A stretch of DNA of 64,000 nucleotides from Solea solea (Eukaryota; Chordata; Actinopteri; Pleuronectiformes; Soleidae). The notes beneath the pieces are model-generated. The model was not told the DNA's origin. It saw only the letters and a list, made by a program, of their open reading frames with translations, and did no database searches. The stretch covers positions 22,639,458 to 22,703,457 of the forward strand of contig NC_081146.1 of NCBI RefSeq assembly GCF_958295425.1, read 5' to 3'. Below are positions 49,901 to 61,364 of the stretch, one piece after another. A program made the translations under genes and the position numbers. Position 1 is the first letter of the stretch, and the number at the start of each line of letters is the position of its first letter.

Positions 49901-51535
49901 GTTCTGTAACTTTAGGGTTTCATAAACGAGGTAATGACACAGATACACACACAAACGCAGCGTTAATTGGAGCTTCCGGTCTATGTCGCCTTTAACTTCT
50001 GACCTCGGAGCTGCCTGACTGCCTGACTGACACCATGCACAATCCTCAAACTGCAAAGCAAAGCAAGACTTTGTACTTTGACCTCTTTAAAGCTGTGCAA
50101 TGTCGCTAACGTACATAAATGTAAGCCATTCACTTTTACTGGTGTTTAAATGGGATACAAAGATCAGTTATGACAGCTGACTGGCACTGACATCATCTGC
50201 TGACACAGAGCATGATGAGAACTTTACAAAACAGCTGGGCCTGGAGACAGGGCAAAGGTCAAGCTAAAAACTGCTGCATCTGCACAGGGGTACCTTCAGA
50301 ATAACGCTAGGCAGAAAAGACAATCTGACCGTTGGATATCACACGCTGTCAGTCAACACTTAGGAGTGCATGTGTATTCATGATTACACGCTCCATTAGT
50401 CAAAACCTGACACAAGCCACGGGACCACAGATAAACCGCACAGAGACATTCAAAGATAATGCAGAGTGTGCGTCAGCAAACTGACCTCCAGCTCCGTCTC
50501 ACATCTGTTGATATCGTCCGTGGACTGGTTCAGTTTCTCCAGCTCCCCCTGGAAGAGTAGACACATCGTGAGAAATTTGAGGGGTTGGTGACTACCGACA
50601 TTCTGAATTCTGAATTTATCAAAGTTACACAGGTAATATTAAAGAATAAGATTCTAATTTTCCCAATTTATACCACTGAATATTCAAACACACTAATACA
50701 GATTATTTCCATGACCAAAATCCCCCGAAAATCCCCCAAAATGTAGATTTTATGAAATGAAGTGACAAAGAGAAATAAGAAATCCCCTTGATTGGCTTTT
50801 CTCTCACTTGAGTGTTCATTGTTGTTTTAATTTAGCAAACAATACACAAAAAAGACAGTAAACAATAAAATATGGCTTTTATTTGAGTCTGACCCTTTGT
50901 TTTCTTTAACAATTTGCAAAACTAACAGCCAATAATCAATATAACAGCAACCAATTCATAATTTAAGCTATTCTTGAAGCAAGTGTACCACTTGTGTTAT
51001 CTGATGAACATATGACAATAAATGGACTTTAAAGAATGTTGACTGGACATAGAAACCATTTTCAAAACAATCTGCTTTAGGAAACTAACTTTCCTACATT
51101 ATTGTCTGACCTATCCCATAGTCACTGAGGAAATGTAAAAGGAAAATCTAAATGTGGCCGAGACATAATTTATTCCATTTCAATGTTTGACATCACTATT
51201 CCTTTAATATTATTTAAAAACAAAAAAAATACCCCCAATTACCATCATTTTCCATTTGAAATGTTTAATCAATAAGTTACCATTTAAAATACATCAAGTT
51301 AACTGGATTATTTTGTAAATAGTCATTAGGCTACATGATGTTTTTGTGGGACTTTGGTCCCTGCTGTTAGCTGCAGACGTGCTGACGACGACTGCTGCTG
51401 CTTCTACAATCAAAGACATAAACAAACATTAGCAACAGTCAATGAAACTGGCGTTACCTGGATTCTGGGGTCCACCGCCTCGTCTTCATACTCTGTCTCC
51501 TCGTCCGACCTGTGCTCCCTCTCCGGGTGCTCCAT
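33217..51535 (-). CDS. sh3bp5: SH3-domain-binding protein 5, complete, 9 exons
   Basis: Coiled-coil guanine-nucleotide exchange factor for RAB11. The human protein (Sab) also docks JNK at the outer mitochondrial membrane. Coding exons in transcript order: 51458-51535, 50486-50548, 44905-45033, 36602-36766, 36386-36516, 35818-35860, 35498-35717, 34094-34453, 33217-33446. They sum to 1419 bp in frame: 472 residues plus stop (human 455). The coiled-coil core is strongly conserved (VDPRIQGELEKLNQSTDDIN, AQLEAQKATQDFQRATEVLR, NLEMISDEIHERRR). The JNK-docking region keeps SLDLPS, and then LGPRSECSGASSPEC is conserved. The start is fixed by an in-frame tga at 51560-51562, 27 nt upstream. Oddities: a shorter, less acidic N-terminus than human; a serine-rich tract in exon 8; and a last exon that matches human only at GDRAEGAE and then ends differently (TESGLSGVLVK). 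Exon 2 reads NRCETELE where I recall human NRRETELE. Confidence 0.96.
33608..33648 (+). repeat. (TA)n microsatellite
   Basis: Imperfect ta run in the last sh3bp5 intron, followed by an A-run at 33660-33670. Confidence 0.9.
33780..33945. repeat. Repeat with TAGTCCGA inverted words
   Basis: The words tagtccgatta, cttagtcggactaag and cttagtccgacta occur within 80 bp and can pair with each other. The right part, acatgtatgtaaacgca, resembles the edge of a common teleost MITE. Family uncertain. It lies in the last sh3bp5 intron. Confidence 0.35.
37539..37587. repeat. Perfect 21-bp inverted repeat, 7-nt loop
   Basis: The left arm 37539-37559 and the right arm 37567-37587 are exact reverse complements (core tggtgttgtagtttttcta), with loop gtaacgt. 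It lies in sh3bp5 intron 3. Any transcript would form a strong hairpin. It could be the relic of a short fold-back transposon. Confidence 0.85.
39074..39099 (+). repeat. (AAAT)n microsatellite
   Basis: About six aaat units in sh3bp5 intron 3. Confidence 0.9.
40472..40491 (+). repeat. (CT)n microsatellite
   Basis: Ten ct units in sh3bp5 intron 3. Confidence 0.9.
41916..41938 (+). repeat. (CCT)n microsatellite
   Basis: Seven to eight cct units in sh3bp5 intron 3. Confidence 0.9.
43108..43478. mobile_element. Tc1/mariner-like MITE, ~371 bp
   Basis: The left end tatggacaaaagtatttaga and the right end, whose reverse complement is tatggacaagagtattggga, are imperfect terminal inverted repeats. 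The outer bases are consistent with a TA target. The interior (cattgagcacctttgggatg, gaatgggacacaaacgcac) matches a dispersed teleost element I recognise by word pattern. No transposase frame is present. It lies in sh3bp5 intron 3. Confidence 0.65.
43894..43939 (+). repeat. (CA)n microsatellite
   Basis: About 23 ca units with one cg interruption. Short frames over it are repeat translations. Confidence 0.95.
45079..45622. mobile_element. Fold-back (palindromic) transposon, 544 bp
   Basis: The ends tatggaattagatttgtgtc and, inverted, gacacaaatctaattccata are perfect inverted repeats. Pairing continues inward almost to the centre near 45290: cattcaaaaata, tgcgctccct/tgtgctccct, cggaagtcgtcac, gtctggaact and catccgacaaaa each have an inverted partner. 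The right arm has about 90 bp (around 45410-45500) that the left arm lacks. The 4-bp word gcag flanks both ends (45075-45078 and 45623-45626) and may be the target duplication. No coding capacity. It lies in sh3bp5 intron 2, 43-45 bp from the exon 3 acceptor. Confidence 0.85.
47300..47460. mobile_element. Partial hAT-like MITE
   Basis: Contains ttttcagcttcttattgtga, agtttctggtttctttgct and aaataaatcattaaaactga, matching the words of the copy at 7778-8018. Ends not preserved. Confidence 0.5.
48255..48560 (+). mobile_element. Old plus-oriented SINE copy
   Basis: Head agtggtacagtggcttgc ... cgttgcctcacagcaagtag, then a body in the order accttt, ccacagtccagaaacatgca, ttaattggacac, gatggactggtaacatgtc, agggtgcaccctgctttctg and gtggaggataaagc. 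This is the same family as 31206-31573 or a close relative, in opposite orientation and more diverged. It lies in sh3bp5 intron 2. Confidence 0.65.
48870..48898. repeat. Perfect 12-bp inverted repeat
   Basis: Arms ccaagttcacac and gtgtgaacttgg around the loop aatta. Confidence 0.85.
49275..49505. mobile_element. hAT-like MITE copy
   Basis: Runs from tagcagcctctgtga through tgtctggtttctttgctcc, tttggtttgtggacagaaac and aaaataatcattagttgcag to ccataa. The same order as 7778-8018, diverged. Confidence 0.6.
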
Positions 51536-51562
51536 GCCGCAGGTGGAGGAGGACAGGTGTCA

Positions 51563-53970
51563 CAGCCGAACAAAGGCAGCACGAACCTACAGACACACGG
51601 CGCAGTTCAAGTGTCTCACACGGTCTCCAGGCGCCGAATAATATTGATATCCACAGTTGTCCCTGGCGTGCTTTTTTTATATTCTTTTTTCCAGTATTTT
51701 TTTCAGAGTAACATGCTGTTTTGTATCAACAGGGCCGAGTCGAGCAAGAGGCTAAAGCGGCGGTTACACGTTCACTCGCCCAGGTCTCCCTCCTCACTGG
51801 ACTGGCTGCTGAAAGACCCGAGCACTGCTTCACACTGGGCCCGCCCCCTTTCGTTGAAGCTGTATGAGGGGTGACTAGTGCCACCTAGTAGTGACGCATG
51901 TATCAAAATTAAATACTCGACAGCAAGGGAATTTGCCCAGGCACAATATTTTTCTAAATAACTGAATACTGGACCAAAACCTGACCTGTTTTCTTTTAAT
52001 GAAACTATTCAATATTGTACCAAAATGGCAAATGTAAGAGACATGTTGCTGACCCCCCACTATATATCATACACGGTGAGGATGTATAATTATGACATGA
52101 CTATTACTTCTCTTCTGTTGTATTCTCAACATTGTATGTGAAAGTGCTCAGTGCTCAGTGCAAAAATATGACATTTTTGTATTACATTAAAAGTACCCAT
52201 GCCCCATACCCAGCTAATATTAGCTAGCCAGCTGACATGACATGACATTACATTAGCAGACGCTTTTATCCAAAGCGACTTACAATAAGTGCATTTAAAC
52301 ATTTGGGTACAAACAATAGCTAGAAGTAAGTAAGAGCTACAAGTAAGCCAAACTATAAAGTGCTAGTCATAAGTGCAATGTATAAGCAAGTGTTGTTTTT
52401 TTTGTTTGTTTGTTTTTTGTCGTCGTCTTAGTCGAGGTAGAGTCGGAAGAAATGTGTTTTTGTAAAATGTGTTTTAGTCGGCATGACCTAGTTAGCTGGT
52501 TCATGCTGGCTAATGTTAGACAATTGTATGAATTGATGAATCATGCAAGAGTTTCAGAAAGGCTAAATAACAACATTAGTTTAAAAGTTAAAAACACAAA
52601 GGTGTCAGTTCACGTGCAGAGCTAGCTCCGGTCACGCTCCATTGTTGAATATAATCCACACATTAAACCAAGACAAATAATCAAAACAAAGACAATAGAT
52701 TATCAGCAGCACATCTCCCCTACAAGCTATTATGCTGCTTGCTTTTTGTTAATGGAGCTTTGTTTTGCAACCAAACATTTAGCATTTGCACTTATAAAAA
52801 CAATTTGCAAACAAAACTGTGATCACTTTCTTTCAATTTTCAATCATTTATTTTTAGCAAATCCAAATGTTTTTGCAAATCCTAAAGTTTTAGTTGCAAA
52901 ATAAGGACACACATTTCACTCCATACTTTTGCTGCATTCCAGTAAAGTTAAGATGTTCTTATCTCAATGCAAGGATTTCTCAACTTCTGCCACACATGGA
53001 AATGTATAAAACCCCCAAACTACCTCTTCATGCTTTACGACAGAAACATTGCATTTAGTACTTGGCAGCTATTTGCAGAACATGTTCTGTTCCACTCTAT
53101 CAAACTCTAAAATTACATTTACCATGATAGACCACTGGATCCATATCAGACTCAACATGTACTGTTACACACATTAGTCTTATTATCCTATTATGTAATG
53201 CATTAAGAGATACATTCATACCACTATAGCTGGGCTGTCTGTATAATAGAAACACATATAATAGGCATTTATTAAGAAACTATGCTGATAAACAAGCTGT
53301 GATTTAATTATGGCAAATGATTCAATTATGAGCCTCTACATGTAGTTCAGATGTTAAGCATGACACACTGCATGCCGCTTTATGATGTCTCATGGGCCAT
53401 ATGGAAAAAAAAAATACATGATTATAGTTGAATATAATTTAATATGAAAGTCTTTCAATCAGACTTTTCATATTTTGTCAAGCCAAAGCTGCATTTTAGT
53501 ACTGCAGGAAAACAAAAATCTATGTCTGGTTGGATAATATGGATTCATATTTTGTAATGTTATTAAATTGCAGGTCATGTTGAACACAAAAGCAAATTAA
53601 GGTTAAGTTTTAACATCACAACATCAGGATTAAGACAAAAAAGTTGCCCATTTCAGCATTAAATATAGCCAAACAAACTTTGGAATAACCCATAACTGAC
53701 ATAAATGGCAAACACAGTGTTCAAGTGGGTCCAAATAGTGAGACAGCAGTTTTAGGAGCATTTCAATATCTTCCGTCCTAAATTGTAGCAATGCCTTGCA
53801 CCAGAAATAATAGCAACAATTATTCAGTGAGTCTGTGAAGAAAGTCCTCCAGAGCCTCTCATAAAAAAACAACTTTTCATTCAGAGGTAGTGCTGCCTAC
53901 TGGTTAAGCCTCTCAATGTGTTTGCCAAAGGGCAGATTATGTCTTTCAAAAGCCATCTTTAAAGCATCAC
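51563..53970. other. sh3bp5 upstream region and intergenic DNA
   Basis: The sh3bp5 5' UTR and promoter lie at the left edge, just right of 51535, where the sequence is relatively CG-rich to about 51630 (e.g. cacggcgcag, ggcgccg). No TATA box can be assigned. Beyond the dispersed repeat at 52236-52480 the DNA is AT-rich and I see no supported gene. Confidence 0.5.
52236..52480 (+). repeat. Dispersed teleost retroelement-like repeat
   Basis: Starts with cattagcagacgcttttatc then caaagcgacttacaataagt, a block repeated very widely in teleost genomes. It continues through aagtgctagtcataagtgc to cgtcttagtcgaggtagagt. I believe it derives from a non-LTR element (Expander-like) but cannot confirm the family. 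Confidence 0.5.
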
Positions 53971-54119
53971 TCAAGGCAAAGACACAGCTAGGCTGACACA
54001 TTCCTCCTCCAGGCTCTGCAGGTCCACAGCTCCATGCTTTATGTTGTTGTGTGGATCCTGGAGGACATCCTCAGTCCTGTCAGCCGAGCCCGTCTCCTCG
54101 GGCTCGGCTGGTGATTTAT
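53971..54119 (-). other. Candidate last coding exon, gene unknown
   Basis: On the minus strand a pyrimidine-containing acceptor (ctgttattcag) is followed by 2 bases plus 48 codons and a tga. The peptide begins KSPAEPEETGSADRTEDV and ends SLEEECVSLAVSLP. Its composition is more protein-like and more GC-rich than the surroundings. I do not recognise it. No upstream partner exon could be found on the minus strand between here and 59400. No aataaa follows closely. It may be a real terminal exon, a pseudogene piece, or chance. Confidence 0.25.
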
Positions 54120-54254
54120 CTGAATAACAGGATATGTCAAAAAGGAGAGGAAAACCGCAGCGACCTTGCAATGCTTTTAAACCCACTGTAGATCACGACA
54201 CCAACTTTACAAACCTCTGTATCTGTCGCTGCAGTGTGTTGCTTCTTCTATTAT

Positions 54255-54712
54255 TCATCACACCTGTGTGAACTGCACTCCCTCCACTGGCATCCTATTT
54301 GTTTTAGGATTGATTTTAAAATGTTGTTAATGGTTTGGCACCATCTTACCTCTCTGAACTTCTTTTTTTCTTCACATCCCATCCAGAACTCTGAGGTCTA
54401 ATAACTAAAAATCTGAGGCTTTTTCTGTAGCTGCCCCTTAACTTTGGAACCATTTACCCATGGACATTAAATCTGCCACAACATTGAACATTTTAAATCA
54501 CTTTTAAAGACCCACATCTTCTCCTTGGCCTTGACTTCAGGATAAGAATAGTCAACCTGGACACTTCTATCTAGATTTTACTATTTCATTATGTTACTAT
54601 TTAACTGTTTTGCTTCTATAAACGTTTTTATTGATTTTATGTTGTATACCTTTTACGTTGCTGTGCCTTTAACTCTGTAAAGCACTTTGGTCAACCTTGG
54701 TTCTTTTTAAAA
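54255..54712 (+). repeat. Degraded LINE 3' end
   Basis: Plus-strand sequence matches the C-terminal and 3' UTR layout of a teleost LINE: ctccctccactggcatcct, ttaggattgattttaaaatg, accatcttacctctctgaac, ctgtagctgccccttaactt, agacccacatcttctcc, and finally ctctgtaaagcactttggtc. The frame is broken by stops and shifts, so it is a dead 5'-truncated copy. Confidence 0.65.
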
Positions 54713-54990
54713 GTTGATCTACCACTTTATCCTCCACATGAGGGTCGCCGGAGCCAAACCCACGTGACACACGGGGCGAAAAGTGGGGTCACACTCCACA
54801 CAGGTCACAAACAAAGACGAACAGTCACTCTTAACATTCACACCTACGAGCAATTTAAAAAGTTATCCAGTTAACCTCTGCATGGTTTCGGGCTGTGGGA
54901 GGAAACCCACGAACTCGAAGAAAACCCACGCACACACGGCGAGAACATGGAAACTCTGCAGAAAGGCCCTAATCCGCCCACTAAACCTCC
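54713..54990 (-). mobile_element. Diverged SINE copy
   Basis: Starts ctaccactttatcctccac, agggtcgcc and ends with gggctgtgggaggaaacccac, cccacgcacacacggcgaga, agaaaggccctaatccgccc. Same family and orientation as 31206-31573, with the tRNA-like head decayed. It abuts the LINE 3' end at 54712. Confidence 0.65.
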
Positions 54991-57900
54991 ACATGGCCCC
55001 GACTTTATTCGTATTGCTGCAAAATAACTAGGTAAGTTGCGAGAAATCATTTGAAAAAATACAATAAAGGAGATTATTGTATCATCAGTGACTCATTTTA
55101 ACATCACAGTTCATTTAAGTGTTTCCATTTGCTGTGCTAGCCTTGTGCCAAATGTGCTGTGTTAAGTTATATAAACCACAGACAGACACAAATAAATACT
55201 GTATAATTCAGTCACAGTTTTATAAAACCATGACTTTAGCGATGATGACCTAATGAACAGTAATATAACATCGTTCACTGTGACCTACATTTACAGTTAA
55301 ACCTGGAGTGAAAACTTAATAAATAGTACTGGTAAAAACCTGTGTTTCTTTTACTATTTCATATCTGCTGTGAAAAAGGTCTATTACACCAGGTTTCTTC
55401 ATGACATGCTTGATCATTACATACACATGTCGTGTACAGACCTAAAAAAACACAGTTAACAGCGCCCGGAGACATTCGCACGGTTCTTTACGTCCCTGTG
55501 GTGCCTCTCATATTTGTCATGAGCATCAGTCTGGTATTCCTCACACATACCATTCCATTTGATTTAGAGATTACAAAATGAAAGCAGTGTAAGTATAACA
55601 TCTTTCTTATCAAGTCAACGTTATGCAACTGATCCAAATATGTGAAATATTCCAGGCCTGGATTTGTGGACTTGCCGGGACAGGACACTGTCAGCAGATT
55701 CCTGAAACAGACACTGAGGCCGTGCCTTGAAGGACAAATCTTTCCCATTATTTCTGTTCTCCATCAGTTCCCTCTGCTCTCTCCTCTCGTCACATCACAA
55801 CAGTGATGCTTATCTTATCGACGTTTAATGATCAAAGACATTAAACTCACTCCTTCATTCTTTGCGAGTGACTCTGGACGCCAGCGTCAGCAAAACTAAC
55901 CGGGGTAACACGGTGCAGCAGAGTCGCTGACAATGGGGGCCGTGTGTTGGTGTGAGCCAGACATTGTACTCACTGAGGAGGCGAACACAATCTGTTTAAA
56001 TGCATTCAAGTGAGGTCCTTGTTGTAAGCGGTTCAGGACTGGAGCATCAGCAAAATGCCAAGAAAGCCCGAAAGAGAGGGACTCGAGGAATTCACACGTG
56101 TACGTGGTGTTACACAGAAAGCTGACTGTTTGCTTCACAATCACTTTTTTCTTTCACTTCCTATTCAACCAGAAATATACTGCAGCCTCATCGTGGGGGA
56201 AAGCTCTAGTCACAATGACAAATGATGAATTGTGAAGATGAATTCACACATTTTTAAATGAAAAGCTAAAAATGAGATGGTTCTCAAACTGGTAATTCTT
56301 TGTGTTTTTTCCCCAAATTTCTTTGGTTCTTGCTTCATTTAATACATCTTTGCTTATCTTTTTGTGTATTTGTACTGCATTTTGTCTCAGTTTTTCTTCA
56401 GGTTAATGTGTCTCTATTTTAAGAATCTAGTCAGTTGGTTTAGTTTATTGTCATATATATTAAAAATACAGTGTAATTTTGACGGACAGACATCTTCTCA
56501 TCCCTCTAATCAGAGAGAATAAAAAGACAATAAAGTACAAGTAAAAATTCAATAAATAATCTATGAAATAAATAAATCCAGAAATAAATAGAGGTTGTGT
56601 GCATTTGATGATGCTTATGTGCATTTGTCTGTCTGGGAAGAGTGTGAGTGTGTGATTTTTTTCGAATTACTTTTTTAATGATGAATGCATTTGGTGCCAT
56701 TAGTTCCACTTACACAAAACACACAAAGAAAACATAAGAGGGAGGTTGGTTTGAAACATGAAAATAGATGACTGAGGACATCCATTTTCTTAAAGTCTCT
56801 GTTTGTCAAACACAGTGGGGACCAAAGGGTTTGACTAATGGCGAGAATAACGAGGTGTAACGCGCTTCATAGACACTGTCAATAATTTGGGGGTTGCACT
56901 GTTACACAAGAAAGACCTGGGCGTGAAGCTGTGAGTACGTGACCTCCTCCACTTCCCTCTCTGTTTCCCAATGACAGGATGAGGAACTGGGACGTGTTGT
57001 TCTTTTTTAAGGACAGATACAGACTCAGGACATGATGGGACATTCACACGCCAGTGAGATTTAAGAGACAGACTGATGTTACTCTGATTAAACAAATTAC
57101 AGAGGTCCGGGACGATGTGAACATATCCTGACTTAGTTATGCTGAGCAAAAATGATTGTGACTCACAGTATTATTGTGATAATTGTAAAACTATGCTTTT
57201 GATATATACATTTTTAGACTCTTAAACTGAAAGTGGTGGAGACGCCTGTCCCTCTTTATTTGGTTGCTCTATAAATAAATATACAGCATTTATGCCACAG
57301 CTGCTCTAAAATAACAGCATTGGTTATTATCAAAATGTGTCTGTAATGGTTAAATGCACCAGTTTATAGAAGCAAATTTATATTTTCAATGCTAAAATAA
57401 AAAACAGTGAAACACATCATTTTTTCTTGATTAAGATGTGAAATTATAGTTGAATTATTTGTCTTTAAACAGGTGGAGCCTTCGGTCCCGGACCAACCTT
57501 CATTAAGTTTGTATCCATAAGTATCTTCTGAAACATGTAACTAATGTTATTATAATTTTACAAAAAAATATGTTACTACAGACGTATATTTTCAACATTA
57601 TTACTTTAAAGTGGAGACAAGAATCATAGATAAGATCATTATATATCCTTATGTCCTGGAATGAATAAATGAAAAAAACACAGGCTATATGTTGGTAAGC
57701 TACACTAATTTATGCAAAAGATGAGCAATTTTATCTATTTATATTCATGCTGATAAGGGAAGTTCACAACATTTTGTGAGTGTTTTTGTTAGATGTTACA
57801 AATACTACATTTAAATGACGGGGTTTCAATTTTTATGAGGTGACAGTTGAGACATCAAGAAATCAGACGAGGATATTATACACAATGTTAGTGTGCAGCT

Positions 57901-59410
57901 GTGGATTAGTGGGTTGTTTTCTAATCTGAAGGTTGGGGGGGTGGGACTAGAGCTAGATATTTATTTTTGTTTTAGTTTTATACATTTATTCATATAGTTT
58001 AGTTTAGTGTAGTCTGTAAAATTATTTGAGAAGATGCATGACATGTAAAAAAAGTCAGCTGAATGTTTGCACATCACTGATGTGGAGGCTCCAAGATACA
58101 AAAAAGGGGAGTATCGCCCTCTAGTGGCCACATGCTGATATTGCAACTGTATTTAAGTTCTCATCTTTAACAACAGTTAAATATAATTTAATACTTAATC
58201 ACCAAATCACACCAAACAGCATTTTACACACACTGTATGGTACACACTTGCATGTTTATGTTAATGCTAAGACATGCAAATCATATGCAAATACTGTATG
58301 ATGTATGGATGTGTTACTTGTACATATGAAGTTAACCGTTACCAGATTTCCTTCATGCTAAATTTTAGTTTTCCTTTTTCTTTTAATGAAATATTAAACA
58401 TAATCCTAGGCATTGACCTTTAACCCTTGTGAGGTCTTCCCGATTGCCATACACATTTTGTCCTCTGGGGTCAAAAATGACCCTGTCTGGCATAGAATAG
58501 TAAAAATTGTCAATCAATTCTATATTACACCTTTAACCTTACTTTAGTCTGACCCATTAAAACAAATCCTTCCCTTTGTTTTTTTAATTTAGGGCCAGTA
58601 GAACTGTGTTTAAATAAAAGTGTACCCTGTTTGAGTTAAAATGAAAGGAAACAATAAATGATTTGGAGTATTTGACTTATTGCAGTAGTGGTGTATGTAT
58701 GTCCAACCAAAAGATTCACTCCTTTACTCGTCAACAGGTGCACGTGCAGAGTTGACAATAAGAAGTAGTCAAAAGTTCAAAGTTTGTAAAAAAAACAACC
58801 TTTAAATGACACTGCTTACAAATAACAGGTACAATTAACTTAATCTTCATTTATGAATGATTAAAAATGACCTTTTTGCCATTTATACTGATAATTTGGG
58901 TCCTTTCAGGACTGTTTCCTTAACTTTTTATGTCTTTTTTCATGTCATTTAGACAGATTATCACCCACCCGTGTTTCAAGTTTTAAGTTAACTTGATTCC
59001 AAATCACTTCTCAAAACAATTAACCCTCCTGATATCCTCAACTTTACTACCACCTTTAATCCTCGGGTCAATTTGCCCCCAGCAATTTAAACCTCAAGAC
59101 AATTATTTATGTCTTTGTGTCAGGTATTTTAAGTTGACTACCTCGATCGCCTTTTAAATAAAATAAAATATAATATAACCCTCCCCAGCACCCACATGCT
59201 TAAAATAAAGTGTTGACAGTGGGTGGGAAAGCTGCTGCTGCTGCTGCTGCTGCTGCAGCAGTGTAAGAACACACATACATGCCCTTCTCCTCCTCCCACG
59301 TCACCAGAGTTGATGCTTCATGAGTGTGGCAACACTTTCAGTTTATCTCCTGCCCTTATTAACCGTGGTTGTGACACTCACTGTGAGTGAGTGTGTGTGT
59401 GTGGAGAAAG
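54991..59410. other. Intergenic DNA upstream of the Ig gene
   Basis: No gene is supported on either strand. Positions 58460-59075 hold several words of the ggtcaaaaatgacc type (a perfect inverted repeat at about 58468-58481), common in a dispersed vertebrate repeat. A (GCT)n run lies at 59231-59257. Confidence 0.5.
59231..59257 (+). repeat. (GCT)n microsatellite
   Basis: Nine gct/gca units about 150 bp upstream of the Ig gene start codon. Confidence 0.9.
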
Positions 59411-61364
59411 ATGCTCTCTACTCGATGTGTGATGCTGCAGCTGCTGCTGCTGCAGCTGCTGGTTGTAACTGTGTGTGCAGCCTCTGAGGAGGAAGGTCAG
59501 TAAAGCAACCTCTGATAAATCTTGTGTGTGTGATTGAAGAGATAAAATAAAGTAAAAACTTTATTCTCAGAAATTCTGACTTTAAACTCAGAATTTCTGA
59601 CTTTATTCTCAGAATTCTGACTTTGAACTCAGAATTTCTCACTTTAAACTCAGCATTTCTCATTTTAAATTCTGAGTTTAAAGTCACAACTCAAATATGT
59701 TTTTCATGTGTGGCCTTAATCCTCTTCCGTACATTTTAAAATGGAATTTTCGTTGCGTTTTCAGAGACCGTCGTGGTTCTTTACCGGCAGCAAACCATCC
59801 CCGTCTCAAGAGGCTCGTCAGTCAAATTGCTCTGTCACACAAAGTTCAGCCCGAGGCTGTGCGGTAAGGTGCACGCCGCGTGGCAGCTGGAGCACACCGA
59901 GCTCACGAACCCCGACAGATACTCGACCACAGTGAACGAGACAGACTCCGGCGGCGGCAACAGGCTGAGGCGGGTGGTGACGGAGATTCTGAAGGTGGGG
60001 ACGGACGACGGCGGAGACTATCAATGCGTGGCTAAGTGTACGACCGGAGAGTCGGCGAAGGGACACATAATCCAGATCAAGGTTCAAGGTAATGACGTCA
60101 TCAAGGAGGGAAATTCTATTTGTTTTTGTGTGTTATTTTTTTTTATAACTGAGTAGCATCCAAGTGTGTTGGAGAAACTATGCAGCCTTCAGTTAACATC
60201 AAAACTCTATAAAAGATGTTTAGTTTGTCCATTGACTGTGACTTTTGTAAAAACAAAATCTAATTCTATAGAAATCTACTCTAATCCTTACAATCACGTT
60301 ATTGTAGACTATTAAAAGAAAATCTTCAATTTCTGCGAGATGAAAATAATTCCATCTAAATTGTTCACAGTGGACCTTCAATAAATTTCAACGACTTTGT
60401 CTGAGAAACTTTGTAACTTTATGTTGTATTTATAATACTATATCTATAGTATATTGTTAACAAAAAGGACCCCTCTAATTTAATACACTATCATGTTGAT
60501 TTTACAACATATCCAAATATGTTCATATCATATTGTACTATTGCTGTCATCAATGAGAGAAGATTAATATTAATATTAAGTACACAACAGACTTATATTA
60601 TATTGTGGAATGAAAACACCAGAGAAGACCTGATTTAAAAAAAAGGGCAAAATCTATTTTATATATTATAAATATTTTATAGCCTTTTGTTTTCCAGTTT
60701 CTTATTTTTAATTGATTTTATTCATTACTTGCTGCAAGTTTTTATTTTTCTCGCCCATTTCATTCAATACTCTTATTTTCCTGTTGGTTATTGAATATTT
60801 TTGTGTCCTATATTATCATATATTCCCTGTATTTTGTGTCCTATATAAAATTAAACTTCTAAATACACTCACATACATTTCAATCATAAATGACATATTA
60901 CACATATTACAAAAGGTAAGGAAGGGTGTATAAAAGTATAAAAATAATATAAATATAGAATGACAAAAATATAAATATGAGGTTATTGTTTGTCTCATGA
61001 GAAGCTCTTTGAGTTATGGCTTTAGGATAATGCTCTATAAATAAAGCTCATGATTGTATTATATTACATTATTATACTCATTATTTTTGTATTTAATTTG
61101 TATTTTAATGTATTAATGTGTTAAGTGGTTTTAATACAGAAAAATGCATCTGAACAGCAGCATCAAACCAACGTAACGCCGTTTACTTTGAAACATCATT
61201 ATTTTTAAATTTTTTTGAAACCAGCAGCTTTCACAAATATAGCTCTGTGCATTTATTTTAATTAGTTAAACTGTTGTTTTCTGTGTTACTGGATTCTGTG
61301 GAAAGGAAACGGATGGTTAAGACTGAAGAACCTCAATGATGTGTTCTGTTCTCTTCTAGGTTGA
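59411..61364 (+). CDS. Small secreted single-Ig-domain protein, 3 exons
   Basis: Exons 59411-59495, 59765-60088 and 61360-61364 sum to 414 bp: 137 residues plus stop. The last exon adds only the end of a glycine codon and tga. Residues 1 to about 24 form a leucine-rich signal peptide (LLLLQLLVVTVCA). Residues about 30-136 are one Ig-like domain: Cys52, Trp68, the DxGxYxC motif as DDGGDYQC with Cys116, and an N-glycosylation site NET at 86-88. Cys61 and Cys120 could form a second disulfide. There is no transmembrane segment, so it is probably secreted and may bind a ligand, which is inference only. A polyadenylation signal, aataaa, at 61550-61555 fits. I do not recognise a named orthologue. 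An alternative 3' exon encoding a membrane anchor cannot be excluded. Confidence 0.8.
59566..59690. repeat. Tandem ~21-bp repeat in Ig gene intron 1
   Basis: Five imperfect units of ctcagaatttctgacttta, followed at 59670-59690 by an inverted partial unit (ttctgagtttaaagtc). The minus-strand frame over it is a repeat translation. Confidence 0.8.
60089..61359. other. Ig gene intron 2
   Basis: Very AT-rich. I find no additional exon, such as a transmembrane exon, that I can support. Confidence 0.5.

Larger units (their letters stand above)
45623..50485. other. Rest of sh3bp5 intron 2
   Basis: No coding sequence is supported. It holds hAT-like MITE pieces, one SINE copy, a short perfect inverted repeat and otherwise unremarkable AT-rich DNA. 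Confidence 0.6.

Noticed and set aside
59418..59687. Minus-strand frame with repeated NSEFKVR motifs
   Set aside because: It translates the tandem repeat in the Ig gene intron plus the antisense of the CTG-rich signal-peptide exon.
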